Assembly (NCBI GenBank): GCA_947168395.1
Contig: CAMVLT010000019.1
Coordinates: 1 to 55,414 of the forward strand
Source of the DNA: an uncultured Prevotellaceae bacterium
GTDB taxonomy: Bacteria; Bacteroidota; Bacteroidia; Bacteroidales; Bacteroidaceae
Length of the DNA: 55,414 nucleotides
Direction of reading: 5' to 3'
Shown: in pieces, positions 17,852 through 25,752 of the stretch
Layout of the letters: every line of letters begins with the position of its first letter
Numbering within the stretch: the stretch's first letter is position 1
The notes under the pieces: model-generated
Seen by the model: the letters and a program-made list of their open reading frames with translations, nothing else
Told to the model about the DNA's origin: nothing
Databases searched by the model: none
Position numbers and translations under genes: made by a program

Positions 17852-20119
17852 GTGAAAGTCCGACTGTCGCTCCTCTGCGCTGCGCTGCTGTTCGTCAGCA
17901 TCGCCCATCGTGCCACCGACTACCGCAAAATGTCGGGGCACGTAAAGGGCATTGTCGTCAAACAGGAACAGAAAGTAAACGCCACCCGCAGCCTCATACC
18001 TCATACATCACACATCACACATCAACCATCCCGCCTCACCGCCTTTGTACGTATCGACGGTGCCGATGCCGATGAAGTATGGAGCGACTACGGCTGCAAA
18101 CCTTACGCCCACTTCGGCGACAACTACATCGTGGGCATCCCTCTCGATGCCGTCGGGGCTTTGTCCGACCATCCCGCCGTACGCCGCATCGAGGCCAGTC
18201 CTTCGGGATTTCTCACGATGGACACCACAGCCATCATCATCGGTGCCAACAAAGTGCAACATCCAAGGGTCCCCGTTGATCGTTCACGGTCCTCCATCCC
18301 CCATCCAGCATTGATCAACTACACAGGCAAAGGGGTGGTCGTCGGCGTGATGGACGTTGGCTTCGACCTGACCCATCCTAACTTCATTGACCCCGTTACA
18401 GGCAACAGCCGCATTGCCGCCTTCTGGGACCAGCTCACCAAGGACACCGTAGGCAGCACCATGCCCGTAGGCCGCGACTATCGGCAGCCTTCAGCCCTCA
18501 ACATCCAGCATTCCGCCGACGGTCTGCTCCAGACGCACGGCACCCACACCCTCGGCATTGCTGCGGGCGGCGGCTACCACTCACCGTATAAAGGCATTGC
18601 CTTCGACAGCGACATCTGCATAGTCAGCAATGCCATCAACGAGAGCATCGCCCTCATCGACTCTGCCGACTACGACAAGTACACCACTGCTGTCGACGCC
18701 CTGGGATTCAAGTACATATTCGACTATGCCGACCAGCAGGGCAAACCCGCCGTGGCCTCACTCAGCGAGGGCTATCCTCCCTACATCGACGAAGAGGACA
18801 GCCTCTATGCCGCCTTTCTCGATAGTCTGAGCGGCCCTGGCCACATCATAGTCGCCGCTGCCGGCAACGAAAGCACCTCAACAACCTACGCCGAGAAGCC
18901 GAGGGGAGTCGAGGCCGCCGGCGCATTCCTGTCGGTCAGCAGGGACGTGGCCTTCTATCGCGTCAAGACCAACGGCAGCCTGGACATCTCAGTCTATGCC
19001 TACGCCAAAGGCCAGGAACCGTCCGACACGCTGCACTACCCAGCAGCAGCCATTCCCGTCGACTCAGTGAGAACCGACACGCTGTTTCTGCGGGGCGACA
19101 CCTGCACCATCATGATAGAAAGTTACCCCACGGCCCTCACGTCGAGCGCAGAACCCGACACCTGCTACATCATCTACTTCCTGGCCAACAAGAACCTCAC
19201 CGAACTGCCTCCACTCGCCATAGTCATGGAGGGTGCCGAAGCCCGAGGCGAACTCTACGGCAGCTCCAGCTACGGACTGGCTAACCGCAGCACCGACAGC
19301 CGATGGAATGCTGCCACGTCGGGCCACAACGTGCATGCGCCCGCCTGCTTCCCGTCGGTCATCTGCGTGGGGTCCACCGCCCACCGATTAGGCTTCACCA
19401 ACTACAAGGGACAGTACAAGGACTACTCCTACGGTCGCACACGGGGGCAGCTGAGTCCCTATTCCTCAACAGGCCCAGCCATGAACGGCCAAATGAAGCC
19501 TCAGATAACGGCTCCGGGCGACAACATCATATCCTCATACAGCAGCTTCTACATAGAAGCCAACCCCGATGCCAACGACATCAACTCCGATGTAGAGCAC
19601 TTCGACTATCAGGGACGCACCTACGCCTGGAATGCCAACACAGGCACGTCGATGGCTACGCCCGTCGTGGCTGGAGTCATAGCCCTGTGGCTGGAAGCCA
19701 AGCCCGACCTGACGCCGCAGGAGGTAATCGACGCTCTAAGCCACACCAGCCGCCACCCCGACAGCAGCCTCGACTACCCCAACAGCAAGTACGGCTACGG
19801 CGAGATTGACGCCTACAACGGACTGCTCCACATACTCGGTGCCGCCCGCATCGAGGGCGTCAGCCACTACCAGCCCCAGTTGCTGCGCATCAGCGCCAGC
19901 GACGGCCTGCTGCAGCTAACGTGCGACACTCCGCCCACGGCTCCGCTCCACGTCAGCATCTACAGCATCGGCGGCACCTTGGTACACGACGCCACCATCC
20001 ACACCCCTCTCGCCTCCTGCCAAATTCCTCTAACCTCCTGCCGTCCAGGTCTTTACGTCGTCCAAGTCTCCTGCTCCATCGCCCAGTACACAGGTTCGCA
20101 GGTGGTAAGTATTCGGTAA
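17852..20119 (+). CDS. Secreted subtilisin-like serine protease (S8) with type IX-like C-terminal tail
   Basis: A 755-residue exported protease. The GTG start is chosen because it opens a signal peptide (VKVRLSLLCAALLFVSIAH) and there is no nearby ATG. The catalytic triad is Asp168 (VMDVGFDLTHP), His229 (THGTHTLGIAAG) and Ser600 (GTSMATPVVAG), with the oxyanion Asn339 (AAAGNES). The long gap between His and Ser holds an inserted beta-rich domain. The last 80 residues (about 675-755) resemble a type A type IX sorting domain, with YSIGGTLV and GLYVVQV near the end. Two low-complexity segments near the N-terminus are described separately. It is the last gene of the operon and may process the surface proteins or generate peptide or metal ligands. 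Confidence 0.85.
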   Translation: MKVRLSLLCAALLFVSIAHRATDYRKMSGHVKGIVVKQEQKVNATRSLIPHTSHITHQPSRLTAFVRIDGADADEVWSDYGCKPYAHFGDNYIVGIPLDAVGALSDHPAVRRIEASPSGFLTMDTTAIIIGANKVQHPRVPVDRSRSSIPHPALINYTGKGVVVGVMDVGFDLTHPNFIDPVTGNSRIAAFWDQLTKDTVGSTMPVGRDYRQPSALNIQHSADGLLQTHGTHTLGIAAGGGYHSPYKGIAFDSDICIVSNAINESIALIDSADYDKYTTAVDALGFKYIFDYADQQGKPAVASLSEGYPPYIDEEDSLYAAFLDSLSGPGHIIVAAAGNESTSTTYAEKPRGVEAAGAFLSVSRDVAFYRVKTNGSLDISVYAYAKGQEPSDTLHYPAAAIPVDSVRTDTLFLRGDTCTIMIESYPTALTSSAEPDTCYIIYFLANKNLTELPPLAIVMEGAEARGELYGSSSYGLANRSTDSRWNAATSGHNVHAPACFPSVICVGSTAHRLGFTNYKGQYKDYSYGRTRGQLSPYSSTGPAMNGQMKPQITAPGDNIISSYSSFYIEANPDANDINSDVEHFDYQGRTYAWNANTGTSMATPVVAGVIALWLEAKPDLTPQEVIDALSHTSRHPDSSLDYPNSKYGYGEIDAYNGLLHILGAARIEGVSHYQPQLLRISASDGLLQLTCDTPPTAPLHVSIYSIGGTLVHDATIHTPLASCQIPLTSCRPGLYVVQVSCSIAQYTGSQVVSIR

Positions 20120-20138
20120 TTATCAATATAAATAGCCC

Positions 20139-20185
20139 CACTGTCATCGGTGTCATCGTCATCGGTGTCATCGCTGTCATCGGTA
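20139..20185 (+). repeat. gtcatc-type repeat, left copy
   Basis: Reads CACTGTCATCGGTGTCATCG, continues in the same 6-9 base units, and ends CGGTAGG. Relative to the inverted copy at 20354-20397 it has one extra nine-base unit (GTGTCATCG). Confidence 0.8.
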
Positions 20186-20353
20186 GGAATGGAAGTTTAT
20201 GCACATTTCTGCATAAATATTCGCAACCTTATCGGCTATAGTTCAGGTAGGGCAAAGCGGCAGTTTCATTACGATAAAGGCTATGTTTGCATACGGTTAA
20301 ACCACCGTCCGAACGAGCCTGTCTCGGACTGCATAAATATGCAAAACCGCACG

Positions 20354-20397
20354 CCTATCGATGACAGCGATGACGATGACACCGATGACAGTGAGGG
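20354..20397 (-). repeat. gtcatc-type repeat, inverted copy
   Basis: The reverse complement matches the left copy from CACTGTCATCGGTGTCATCG through CTGTCATCGATAGG, apart from one missing nine-base unit and single-base changes. Confidence 0.8.
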
Positions 20398-20452
20398 TAT
20401 TTATATTTTTGTGGCAGCAGGATTAGTTCGACGCAAGGCTCTATTTACAGAG

Positions 20453-20490
20453 CATTATTTATATATTATTATAATAATATATAAATAATG
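20453..20490. repeat. Perfect 38-base AT-rich palindrome
   Basis: Two 19-base arms, CATTATTTATATATTATTA and TAATAATATATAAATAATG, with no spacer, centred between 20471 and 20472. It could act as a bidirectional terminator for the protease and kinase genes, or be the trace of a mobile element. Confidence 0.85.
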
Positions 20491-20528
20491 ACCCTATAAT
20501 CTACCCCACGATGACAATAAATTAGGGC

Positions 20529-20560
20529 GGTGTCATCGGTGTCATCGTCATCGTCATCGT
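20529..20560 (+). repeat. gtcatc-type repeat, right copy
   Basis: Contains GTGTCATCGGTGTCATCG followed by two TCATCG units, in the same orientation as the left copy. It ends a few bases before the stop of the kinase gene. Confidence 0.75.
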
Positions 20561-20564
20561 TTTC

Positions 20565-21707
20565 CTAATCTTTCTTCAGGGGAACGAAGACGCTGAAGGT
20601 GGAACCTTCGCCTTCTGCTGACTCCACCATGACGTCGCCGCCGTTCTTGCGTGCAAAGTCCTGACAAAGCTGCAGTCCGAGTCCGGAGCCTTCTTCACCG
20701 CCTGTTCCGTAGGTGGTCTCACCCTTATGGAAGATGGAGCCCAAACGTTCGGAGGCGATACCCACACCATGGTCGCGGACGCTGATTTTGGCAAAGTTGT
20801 CATCGGGGGTGGTCACCGTAATCTCGATGGTAGAGCCTTCGGGCGAGAACTTCACAGCGTTCGACATGAAGTTGCGAACCACCGTCTTCAACATATCGTT
20901 ATCAGCACGTACAATGACCGACGAGCCACTATATGACAGGTGAATCTTCTTGGTGGCGGCAATCATCTCGAATATATCAACCACACCAGGAATGATGTCG
21001 TTCAGGTCAAGATCCTGCAATACGACAGACAGGCGGCCCGTCTGGCTCTTCGTCCATTTCAGCAGGTTGTCCAACAGGTCGTGTACCTCTTCCGACTCAC
21101 GGTTGGCCTTATCAAGCAGTTCGAACAGCTCGGGTCCTACGGTTTCGGGCGACGTAGAAGCCACCACCAGATTGAGTACCATACGGATGCTGGCCATCGG
21201 CGAACGCAGGTCGTGGGCAATGACGGAGTACATCTTGTCGCGGTTGCTGATGGTAGCCATCAGTTCACGGTTCTGCTTCTCTATCAGCCTCTTGGCGGCC
21301 ACGTATGCTATCTGGTGCATCACACGCACGATGAGCTCTTCTTTATTGAATGGTTTCGACAGGAAGTCGCTGGCTCCCACCTGGAAGCCCTTCACCAAGT
21401 CGGCAGGACTGTTCAGGGCCGTGAGGAAGATAATGGGGATGTCCCTCAGCTCTGGGTCTTTCTTCATGATGACTGCCGTGTCAAATCCGCTGATGTCGGG
21501 CATCATGACATCGAGCAGCACCAAGTCAGGCTTCTCGGCCTTGCACACCTCAATGCACATATTTCCGCAATTGGCGGTGCAAACCTGGAACTTCTCGTTC
21601 TTCAGCAATATCTTGAGCAACAGCACGTTACTAACGACATCGTCAACAATCAGAATTTTATAATCACTTCTGTTGATTTGTGATTCTAAAGTATTTCCTG
21701 CATCCAT
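20565..21707 (-). CDS. Soluble receiver-histidine kinase hybrid
   Basis: A 380-residue cytoplasmic signalling protein with a receiver domain first. It has ILIVDD, phospho-acceptor Asp66 in LLDVMMPD, and Lys118 in SKPF. A short linker helix leads to a HisKA domain with His165 in VIAHDLRSP. The HATPase domain follows, with an N box (NFMSNAVKFSPEG), a G1 box (DHGVGIAS) and a G2 box (GSGLGLQLC). There is no membrane segment, PAS, GAF or output domain, so its input must come by phosphorylation of, or protein contact with, the receiver. No cognate regulator is adjacent. It has its own promoter, 88 bases downstream of glmS on the same strand. The partner and target are unknown. Confidence 0.93.
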   Translation of the reverse strand: MDAGNTLESQINRSDYKILIVDDVVSNVLLLKILLKNEKFQVCTANCGNMCIEVCKAEKPDLVLLDVMMPDISGFDTAVIMKKDPELRDIPIIFLTALNSPADLVKGFQVGASDFLSKPFNKEELIVRVMHQIAYVAAKRLIEKQNRELMATISNRDKMYSVIAHDLRSPMASIRMVLNLVVASTSPETVGPELFELLDKANRESEEVHDLLDNLLKWTKSQTGRLSVVLQDLDLNDIIPGVVDIFEMIAATKKIHLSYSGSSVIVRADNDMLKTVVRNFMSNAVKFSPEGSTIEITVTTPDDNFAKISVRDHGVGIASERLGSIFHKGETTYGTGGEEGSGLGLQLCQDFARKNGGDVMVESAEGEGSTFSVFVPLKKD

Positions 21708-21734
21708 TATGAATGATAATTATGATTTCAATTT

Positions 21735-21767
21735 GCAAAAATAATGCAATAATTTGAAATAGCCAAA
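21735..21767 (-). promoter_or_regulatory. Promoter for the receiver-kinase gene
   Basis: On the minus strand: TTTG (21764-21767), 20 bases, TATTTTTGC (21735-21743), then 27 bases to the ATG at 21707. Both boxes match the Bacteroidetes consensus. Confidence 0.7.
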
Positions 21768-21795
21768 TTATTGCACCACTTTTTTCACAAGAACC

Positions 21796-23640
21796 TTATT
21801 CTACGGTCACCGACTTGGCCAAATTTCTGGGTTGGTCGACGTTCTTGCCCTTGCAGACGGCCACATGGTAAGCCAGCAGTTGCAGGGGTATTGTGGCCAC
21901 TAACGGCTCCAAGCACTCCATGATGTCGGGCAGTTCTATCACCTCGTCGGCTATCTTGGCTATGGTGTCGTCGCCCTTCGATACAAGGGCTATCACCCTA
22001 CCCTGCCTGGCCTTGATTTCCTGAATGTTCGACAGCACCTTCTCGTACATGGCGTTGTGCGTGGCAATCACCACTACGGGCATGTCGGAGTCAATCAGGG
22101 CAATCGGGCCGTGCTTCATCTCGGCAGCCGGGTAGCCCTCGGCATGGATATAGGAAATCTCCTTCAGTTTCAGGGCACCCTCCAAGGCCACCGGATAGCT
22201 GTAGCCACGCCCCAAATAGAGGAAGTTGTGGGCGTAGGTGAAAGTTCGTGCCAGGTCGGCCACCCGTTCATTGGTCTTCAGCACCTCACGTATCTTGTCG
22301 GGCACTTCGCTCAGCTGCTTCACTATCCTGAGGTATTCGTCGCGGTTCACCGTGCCCTTCGCCTCGGCCAGAGCCAGCGCAAACATCGTGAGCACCGTCA
22401 CCTGGCCCGTGAAGGCCTTGGTAGATGCCACACCGATTTCGGGGCCTACGTGGATATAGGTACCCGTGTCGGTGGCACGGGGAATACTGGAACCGATGGC
22501 GTTGCAGACACCATAGATGAAGGCTCCCTTCTGCTTGGCCAACAGCACGGCAGCCAGCGTATCGGCAGTCTCGCCACTCTGGCTGATAGCAATCACCACA
22601 TCACCCTTCGACACGACCGGATTGCGGTATCGGAACTCACTGGCGTACTCTACATCGACAGGAATGCGGCACAGCGACTCAATCACCTGCTTGCCGATGA
22701 GTCCGGCGTGCCACGAAGTGCCGCAAGCCACAATGACAATGCGCTTGGCGCTAAGCAGCTGACGGCGATAATCAATTAAGGCAGAAAGCGTTACATGGTC
22801 TGCCTCAACATTCACTCTACCACGCATACAGTTTGTCAGGCACTCGGGCTGCTCGAATATTTCCTTCAGCATGAAGTGGTCGTAGCCGCCCTTTTCTATC
22901 TGTCCCAGGTCTATATCAACCGTCTTCACGGTCAGTTCTTGTTCCTCGCCCAGCAGGCTCAGCACCTTCAGTTCCTCGCCGCGACGTATGACGGCTATGT
23001 TGCCGTCTTCGAGATAGACCACCTTGTCGGTGTATTCCACAATGGGGCTGGCATCCGAGCCAAGAAAGAACTCGCCGTCGCCGATGCCCACAACTAAGGG
23101 GCTTTGCTTACGGGCAGCCACTATCTCGTCGGGATTGCGCTTGTCAACGATGGCGATGGCGTAGGCACCGATGACCTGGTAAAGCGCCACCTGCACAGCC
23201 GTCAGCAGGTCCAGTTGCTTCTTCACCATGATGTACTCCACCAGCTGCACCAGCACCTCCGTATCGGTATCGCTGACGAAGTGTACCCCTTTGGCCTTCA
23301 GCTTCTCCTTGATGTCGGCATAGTTCTCGATGATGCCGTTGTGGATGATAGCCAGGTTCTTCGACTCCGAGTAGTGCGGGTGCGCATTCTTCGACGAGGG
23401 TTCGCCATGTGTAGCCCAGCGGGTATGGGCAATGCCTACGGTACCGCTCACATCCTTGTCGCTACAAAACTCACACAGATTATCGACCTTCCCTTTCGAC
23501 TTGTAGACGTTCAGGTCGCCCCTGCCGTTAATCAGGGCCACACCAGCCGAGTCGTACCCACGGTATTCCAGTCGGCGCAAACCTTTAATCAAAATGGGAA
23601 AAGCATCTTTCGTTCCGATGTATCCTACTATTCCACACAT
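21796..23640 (-). CDS. glmS: Glutamine-fructose-6-phosphate aminotransferase (isomerizing)
   Basis: A 614-residue cytoplasmic enzyme that makes glucosamine-6-phosphate for peptidoglycan and lipid A. The N-terminal glutaminase domain begins MCGIVGYIG, so Cys2 is the nucleophile after Met removal, and has YRGYDSAG and HTRWATHG. The C-terminal half carries two SIS isomerase domains (ACGTSWHAG, SQSGETADT) and ends NLAKSVTVE, as in nearly all GlmS. Length is typical. No glmS ribozyme is visible in the 24 bases between it and the MltF-like gene upstream, with which it is probably co-transcribed. Confidence 0.97.
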   Translation of the reverse strand: MCGIVGYIGTKDAFPILIKGLRRLEYRGYDSAGVALINGRGDLNVYKSKGKVDNLCEFCSDKDVSGTVGIAHTRWATHGEPSSKNAHPHYSESKNLAIIHNGIIENYADIKEKLKAKGVHFVSDTDTEVLVQLVEYIMVKKQLDLLTAVQVALYQVIGAYAIAIVDKRNPDEIVAARKQSPLVVGIGDGEFFLGSDASPIVEYTDKVVYLEDGNIAVIRRGEELKVLSLLGEEQELTVKTVDIDLGQIEKGGYDHFMLKEIFEQPECLTNCMRGRVNVEADHVTLSALIDYRRQLLSAKRIVIVACGTSWHAGLIGKQVIESLCRIPVDVEYASEFRYRNPVVSKGDVVIAISQSGETADTLAAVLLAKQKGAFIYGVCNAIGSSIPRATDTGTYIHVGPEIGVASTKAFTGQVTVLTMFALALAEAKGTVNRDEYLRIVKQLSEVPDKIREVLKTNERVADLARTFTYAHNFLYLGRGYSYPVALEGALKLKEISYIHAEGYPAAEMKHGPIALIDSDMPVVVIATHNAMYEKVLSNIQEIKARQGRVIALVSKGDDTIAKIADEVIELPDIMECLEPLVATIPLQLLAYHVAVCKGKNVDQPRNLAKSVTVE

Positions 23641-23664
23641 AATCGTTAGTTTTTAATGTTGTTA

Positions 23665-24786
23665 TTACTCTATATCATATTTGTTATGCTGCTTCCGTGC
23701 CTTGCGGGGTTCCTGCGAAAAACCCTGTCGGGGACTCTTCACCCCCCGGTAGGACTCCCAGCGCTGCAGAATCTTCTGCACATAGTCGGCAGTCTCAGTT
23801 CCACGCATGTAGCCGTACTTCACGATGGGGTCGTTGTAGTATTTGGGCTGCGCCAGCTTCAGCACGTACTCCGACACGTCCGACCACTGGTGGGGATTGC
23901 GGCCGTCGCGCTGGCAGAGTGCCATTGCGTCGCGGATGTGGTGGATGCCGCCGTTGTAGGCCGCCAGCACGAAGTTGGTACGTTCACGGCGGTCGCGTAT
24001 GTCGTTGAACTTCTGCTCCAACTGCCCCAGGTATCGGGCAGAGGCGGCAATGTTCTGCTCAGGGTCGTACATTTGGTCACGCGGCAGACCCAGCAAGTCG
24101 GCTGTAGCCGGCATAATCTGCATCAGTCCCTTTGCTCCAGCCCAGGAAGTGGCCTTGGGGTCGAAGGTCGATTCCTGATAACACTGGGCAGCCATCAGCC
24201 GCCAGTCCCAGCGGATGGGGCGGCAATACTGCATGAACAGCCCGTCGTAATGGGAGATGACGCCGCCCTTGCGGTCGAGCATGGGTGAAAAGACGCGGCG
24301 CTTCACGCTGTGGTTGCTCAGCAGGTAGGCCTCTTGCTTGCGTACCTCGTCCAGCTTCTCGGGAGTGTACCACGCAGCCAGTTCTTCGGCAAGGTGTTCC
24401 TTTGCCGGACTGGCCACCAGCTTTCCTATCTCGGTGGCTGCCATAATGTCGCCCTCGTCAGCCTGCAGCCTGTCGGCCATCTCGGCCGAGTCGCGGCACA
24501 CCTCGACCCTCAGCCTGACACCCACCTGGGCGGCAAACTTCTCGGCCAGCAGATACTGGGTGCCCAGGTGCCGTCCGTGGTAGTCGTAATAGTACTCAGG
24601 GCCGGTCAGGGTGAGCAGTATCATCTCGCCGCTGCCCTGAATCTCCTCCAGGTCGAAATCCTCATCGGTCACCACCGTGTCGCCTATCTCGCCCCACGGA
24701 GCTATGACCTTCTCGGTCTCCTTCTTTCCGCTGCAGGCAGCCAAGAAAGAGAGCAAAATCAGGAAATATATGCTCGTTACCTTCAA
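23665..24786 (-). CDS. MltF-like lytic transglycosylase lipoprotein
   Basis: A 373-residue envelope protein. The lipobox LAAC places the acylated Cys at residue 18. A shortened solute-binding-protein-like regulatory domain (about 55-165) precedes a C-terminal SLT domain (about 190-330). That domain has catalytic Glu205 in CYQESTFDP, then WAGAKGLMQIMPATA and LAAYNGGIHHI. Lytic transglycosylases cleave peptidoglycan to 1,6-anhydro ends. The start codon is TTG: no ATG lies upstream in frame before the -7 box at 24805-24813, and the next Met is past the lipobox. E. coli MltF is longer (about 518), so the regulatory half is reduced. The C-terminal 25 residues are basic. Confidence 0.9.
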   Translation of the reverse strand: MKVTSIYFLILLSFLAACSGKKETEKVIAPWGEIGDTVVTDEDFDLEEIQGSGEMILLTLTGPEYYYDYHGRHLGTQYLLAEKFAAQVGVRLRVEVCRDSAEMADRLQADEGDIMAATEIGKLVASPAKEHLAEELAAWYTPEKLDEVRKQEAYLLSNHSVKRRVFSPMLDRKGGVISHYDGLFMQYCRPIRWDWRLMAAQCYQESTFDPKATSWAGAKGLMQIMPATADLLGLPRDQMYDPEQNIAASARYLGQLEQKFNDIRDRRERTNFVLAAYNGGIHHIRDAMALCQRDGRNPHQWSDVSEYVLKLAQPKYYNDPIVKYGYMRGTETADYVQKILQRWESYRGVKSPRQGFSQEPRKARKQHNKYDIE

Positions 24787-24804
24787 ATTTATTCTAATTT
24801 GGGC

Positions 24805-24813
24805 GCAAAATTA
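24805..24813 (-). promoter_or_regulatory. Promoter -7 box for the MltF-like/glmS transcript
   Basis: TAATTTTGC on the minus strand, 18 bases before the TTG start at 24786. A weak -33 (TTTCG) lies about 20 bases further up. It is back to back with the hisG promoter and sets the upstream limit for the start codon. Confidence 0.6.
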
Positions 24814-24822
24814 CACAATTTA

Positions 24823-24854
24823 TTGCACAATCGAAATATTTTGCGTAATTTTGC
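24823..24854 (+). promoter_or_regulatory. Promoter for hisGDC
   Basis: A TTG-containing -33 element at 24823, about 20 bases, then TAATTTTGC at 24846-24854. The leader to the hisG ATG is about 30 bases, too short for a histidine attenuator, and none was seen. Confidence 0.65.
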
Positions 24855-24886
24855 AGCACTTTTTCAAGATAATTAGGCTTTTATAC

Positions 24887-25738
24887 ATGTTAAGAATTGC
24901 AGTTCAATCAAAAGGCCGTCTCTTTGACGACACTATGAATCTGCTCAGCGAGGCAGACATCAAAGTGAGTGCAACCAAGCGCACACTACTGGTACAATCA
25001 AGCAATTTCCCTCTGGAAGTGCTCTATCTGCGCGATGACGACATACCGCAGAGCGTGGCTTCCGGCGTGGCAGACATAGGCGTGGTAGGCGAGAACGAGT
25101 TTGTGGAGCGCGGCGAGGATGCAGAGGTCATCTCACGGCTCGGCTTCTCGAAGTGCCGTCTCTCGCTGGCCATTCCGAAGGAAATCAACTATACCGGCGC
25201 GAAGTGGTTCGAAGGCAAGAAGATAGCCACCTCCTACCCCAACATCCTGCGCCGCTTCATGCAGGAGCAGGGCATCAATGCTGAGGTACACGTCATCACG
25301 GGTTCCGTAGAAATCAGTCCGGGCATCGGATTGGCCGACGGCATCTTCGACATCGTCAGCAGCGGCTCTACCTTGGTTTCCAACAACCTTCGCGAGGTGG
25401 AAGTCGTGATGCAGAGCGAGGCCTTGCTCATAGGCCACAAGGGGATGGACGCCGAAAAGCGCGCCATTCTGGAGCAGATGCTCTTCCGCTTCAAGGCCGT
25501 GAAGGATGCTGAGGATAAGAAATATGTACGCATGAACGCCCCGAAGGCTCACCTGAACGAGATTATCAGCGTGCTGCCCGGCCTGAAGAGTCCCACCATC
25601 ATCCCGCTGGCCGACGACGATTGGTGCTCGGTTCACGCCGTGCTCGACCAAAAGCGTTTCTGGGAAATCATTGGCAAGCTGAAGGAGATGGGTGCTCAGG
25701 GCATCCTGGTCACTCCGATTGAGAAGATGATACTTTGA
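24887..25738 (+). CDS. hisG: ATP phosphoribosyltransferase (long form)
   Basis: A 283-residue enzyme for the first step of histidine synthesis, joining ATP and PRPP. It has the long-form architecture: two periplasmic-binding-like catalytic domains (MLRIAVQSKGRL; the PRPP-binding region with SVEISPGIGLADGIFDIVSSGSTL) plus a C-terminal ACT-like domain (about 210-283) that gives histidine feedback without HisZ. The start at 24887 is chosen because it follows the promoter and matches the family N-terminus; an earlier frame opening at 24677 lies inside the divergent gene. hisD follows after 14 bases. Confidence 0.96.
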   Translation: MLRIAVQSKGRLFDDTMNLLSEADIKVSATKRTLLVQSSNFPLEVLYLRDDDIPQSVASGVADIGVVGENEFVERGEDAEVISRLGFSKCRLSLAIPKEINYTGAKWFEGKKIATSYPNILRRFMQEQGINAEVHVITGSVEISPGIGLADGIFDIVSSGSTLVSNNLREVEVVMQSEALLIGHKGMDAEKRAILEQMLFRFKAVKDAEDKKYVRMNAPKAHLNEIISVLPGLKSPTIIPLADDDWCSVHAVLDQKRFWEIIGKLKEMGAQGILVTPIEKMIL

Positions 25739-25752
25739 TTCTATAAAAAACC

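Larger units (their letters stand above)
20120..20564. repeat. Gene-free repeat cluster between two converging genes
   Basis: This 445-base stretch has no convincing gene. It holds a gtcatc-based repeat at 20139-20185, its inverted and nearly identical copy at 20354-20397, a third copy in the first orientation at 20529-20560, paired tgcataaatat words at 20210-20220 and 20330-20340, and a perfect palindrome at 20453-20490. A promoter-like TATTTTTG box lies at 20404-20411 on the plus strand. The left and middle copies could fold into one long hairpin. An open frame across it (20150-20488) is repeat-derived and not called. Confidence 0.7.

Noticed and set aside
17990..18030. CAT-rich repeats that at first suggested a short array
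   Set aside because: The units are irregular, only about 40 bases in total, and lie in frame inside the protease gene; no spacers of equal length, so not CRISPR.
20150..20488. A 112-residue open frame across the repeat cluster
   Set aside because: It is built from the gtcatc repeats (poly-Ser and Asp/Thr runs) and ends inside the AT palindrome; no domain is seen.
23641..23664. A glmS ribozyme upstream of glmS
   Set aside because: Only 24 bases separate glmS from the gene before it, too short for the ribozyme.
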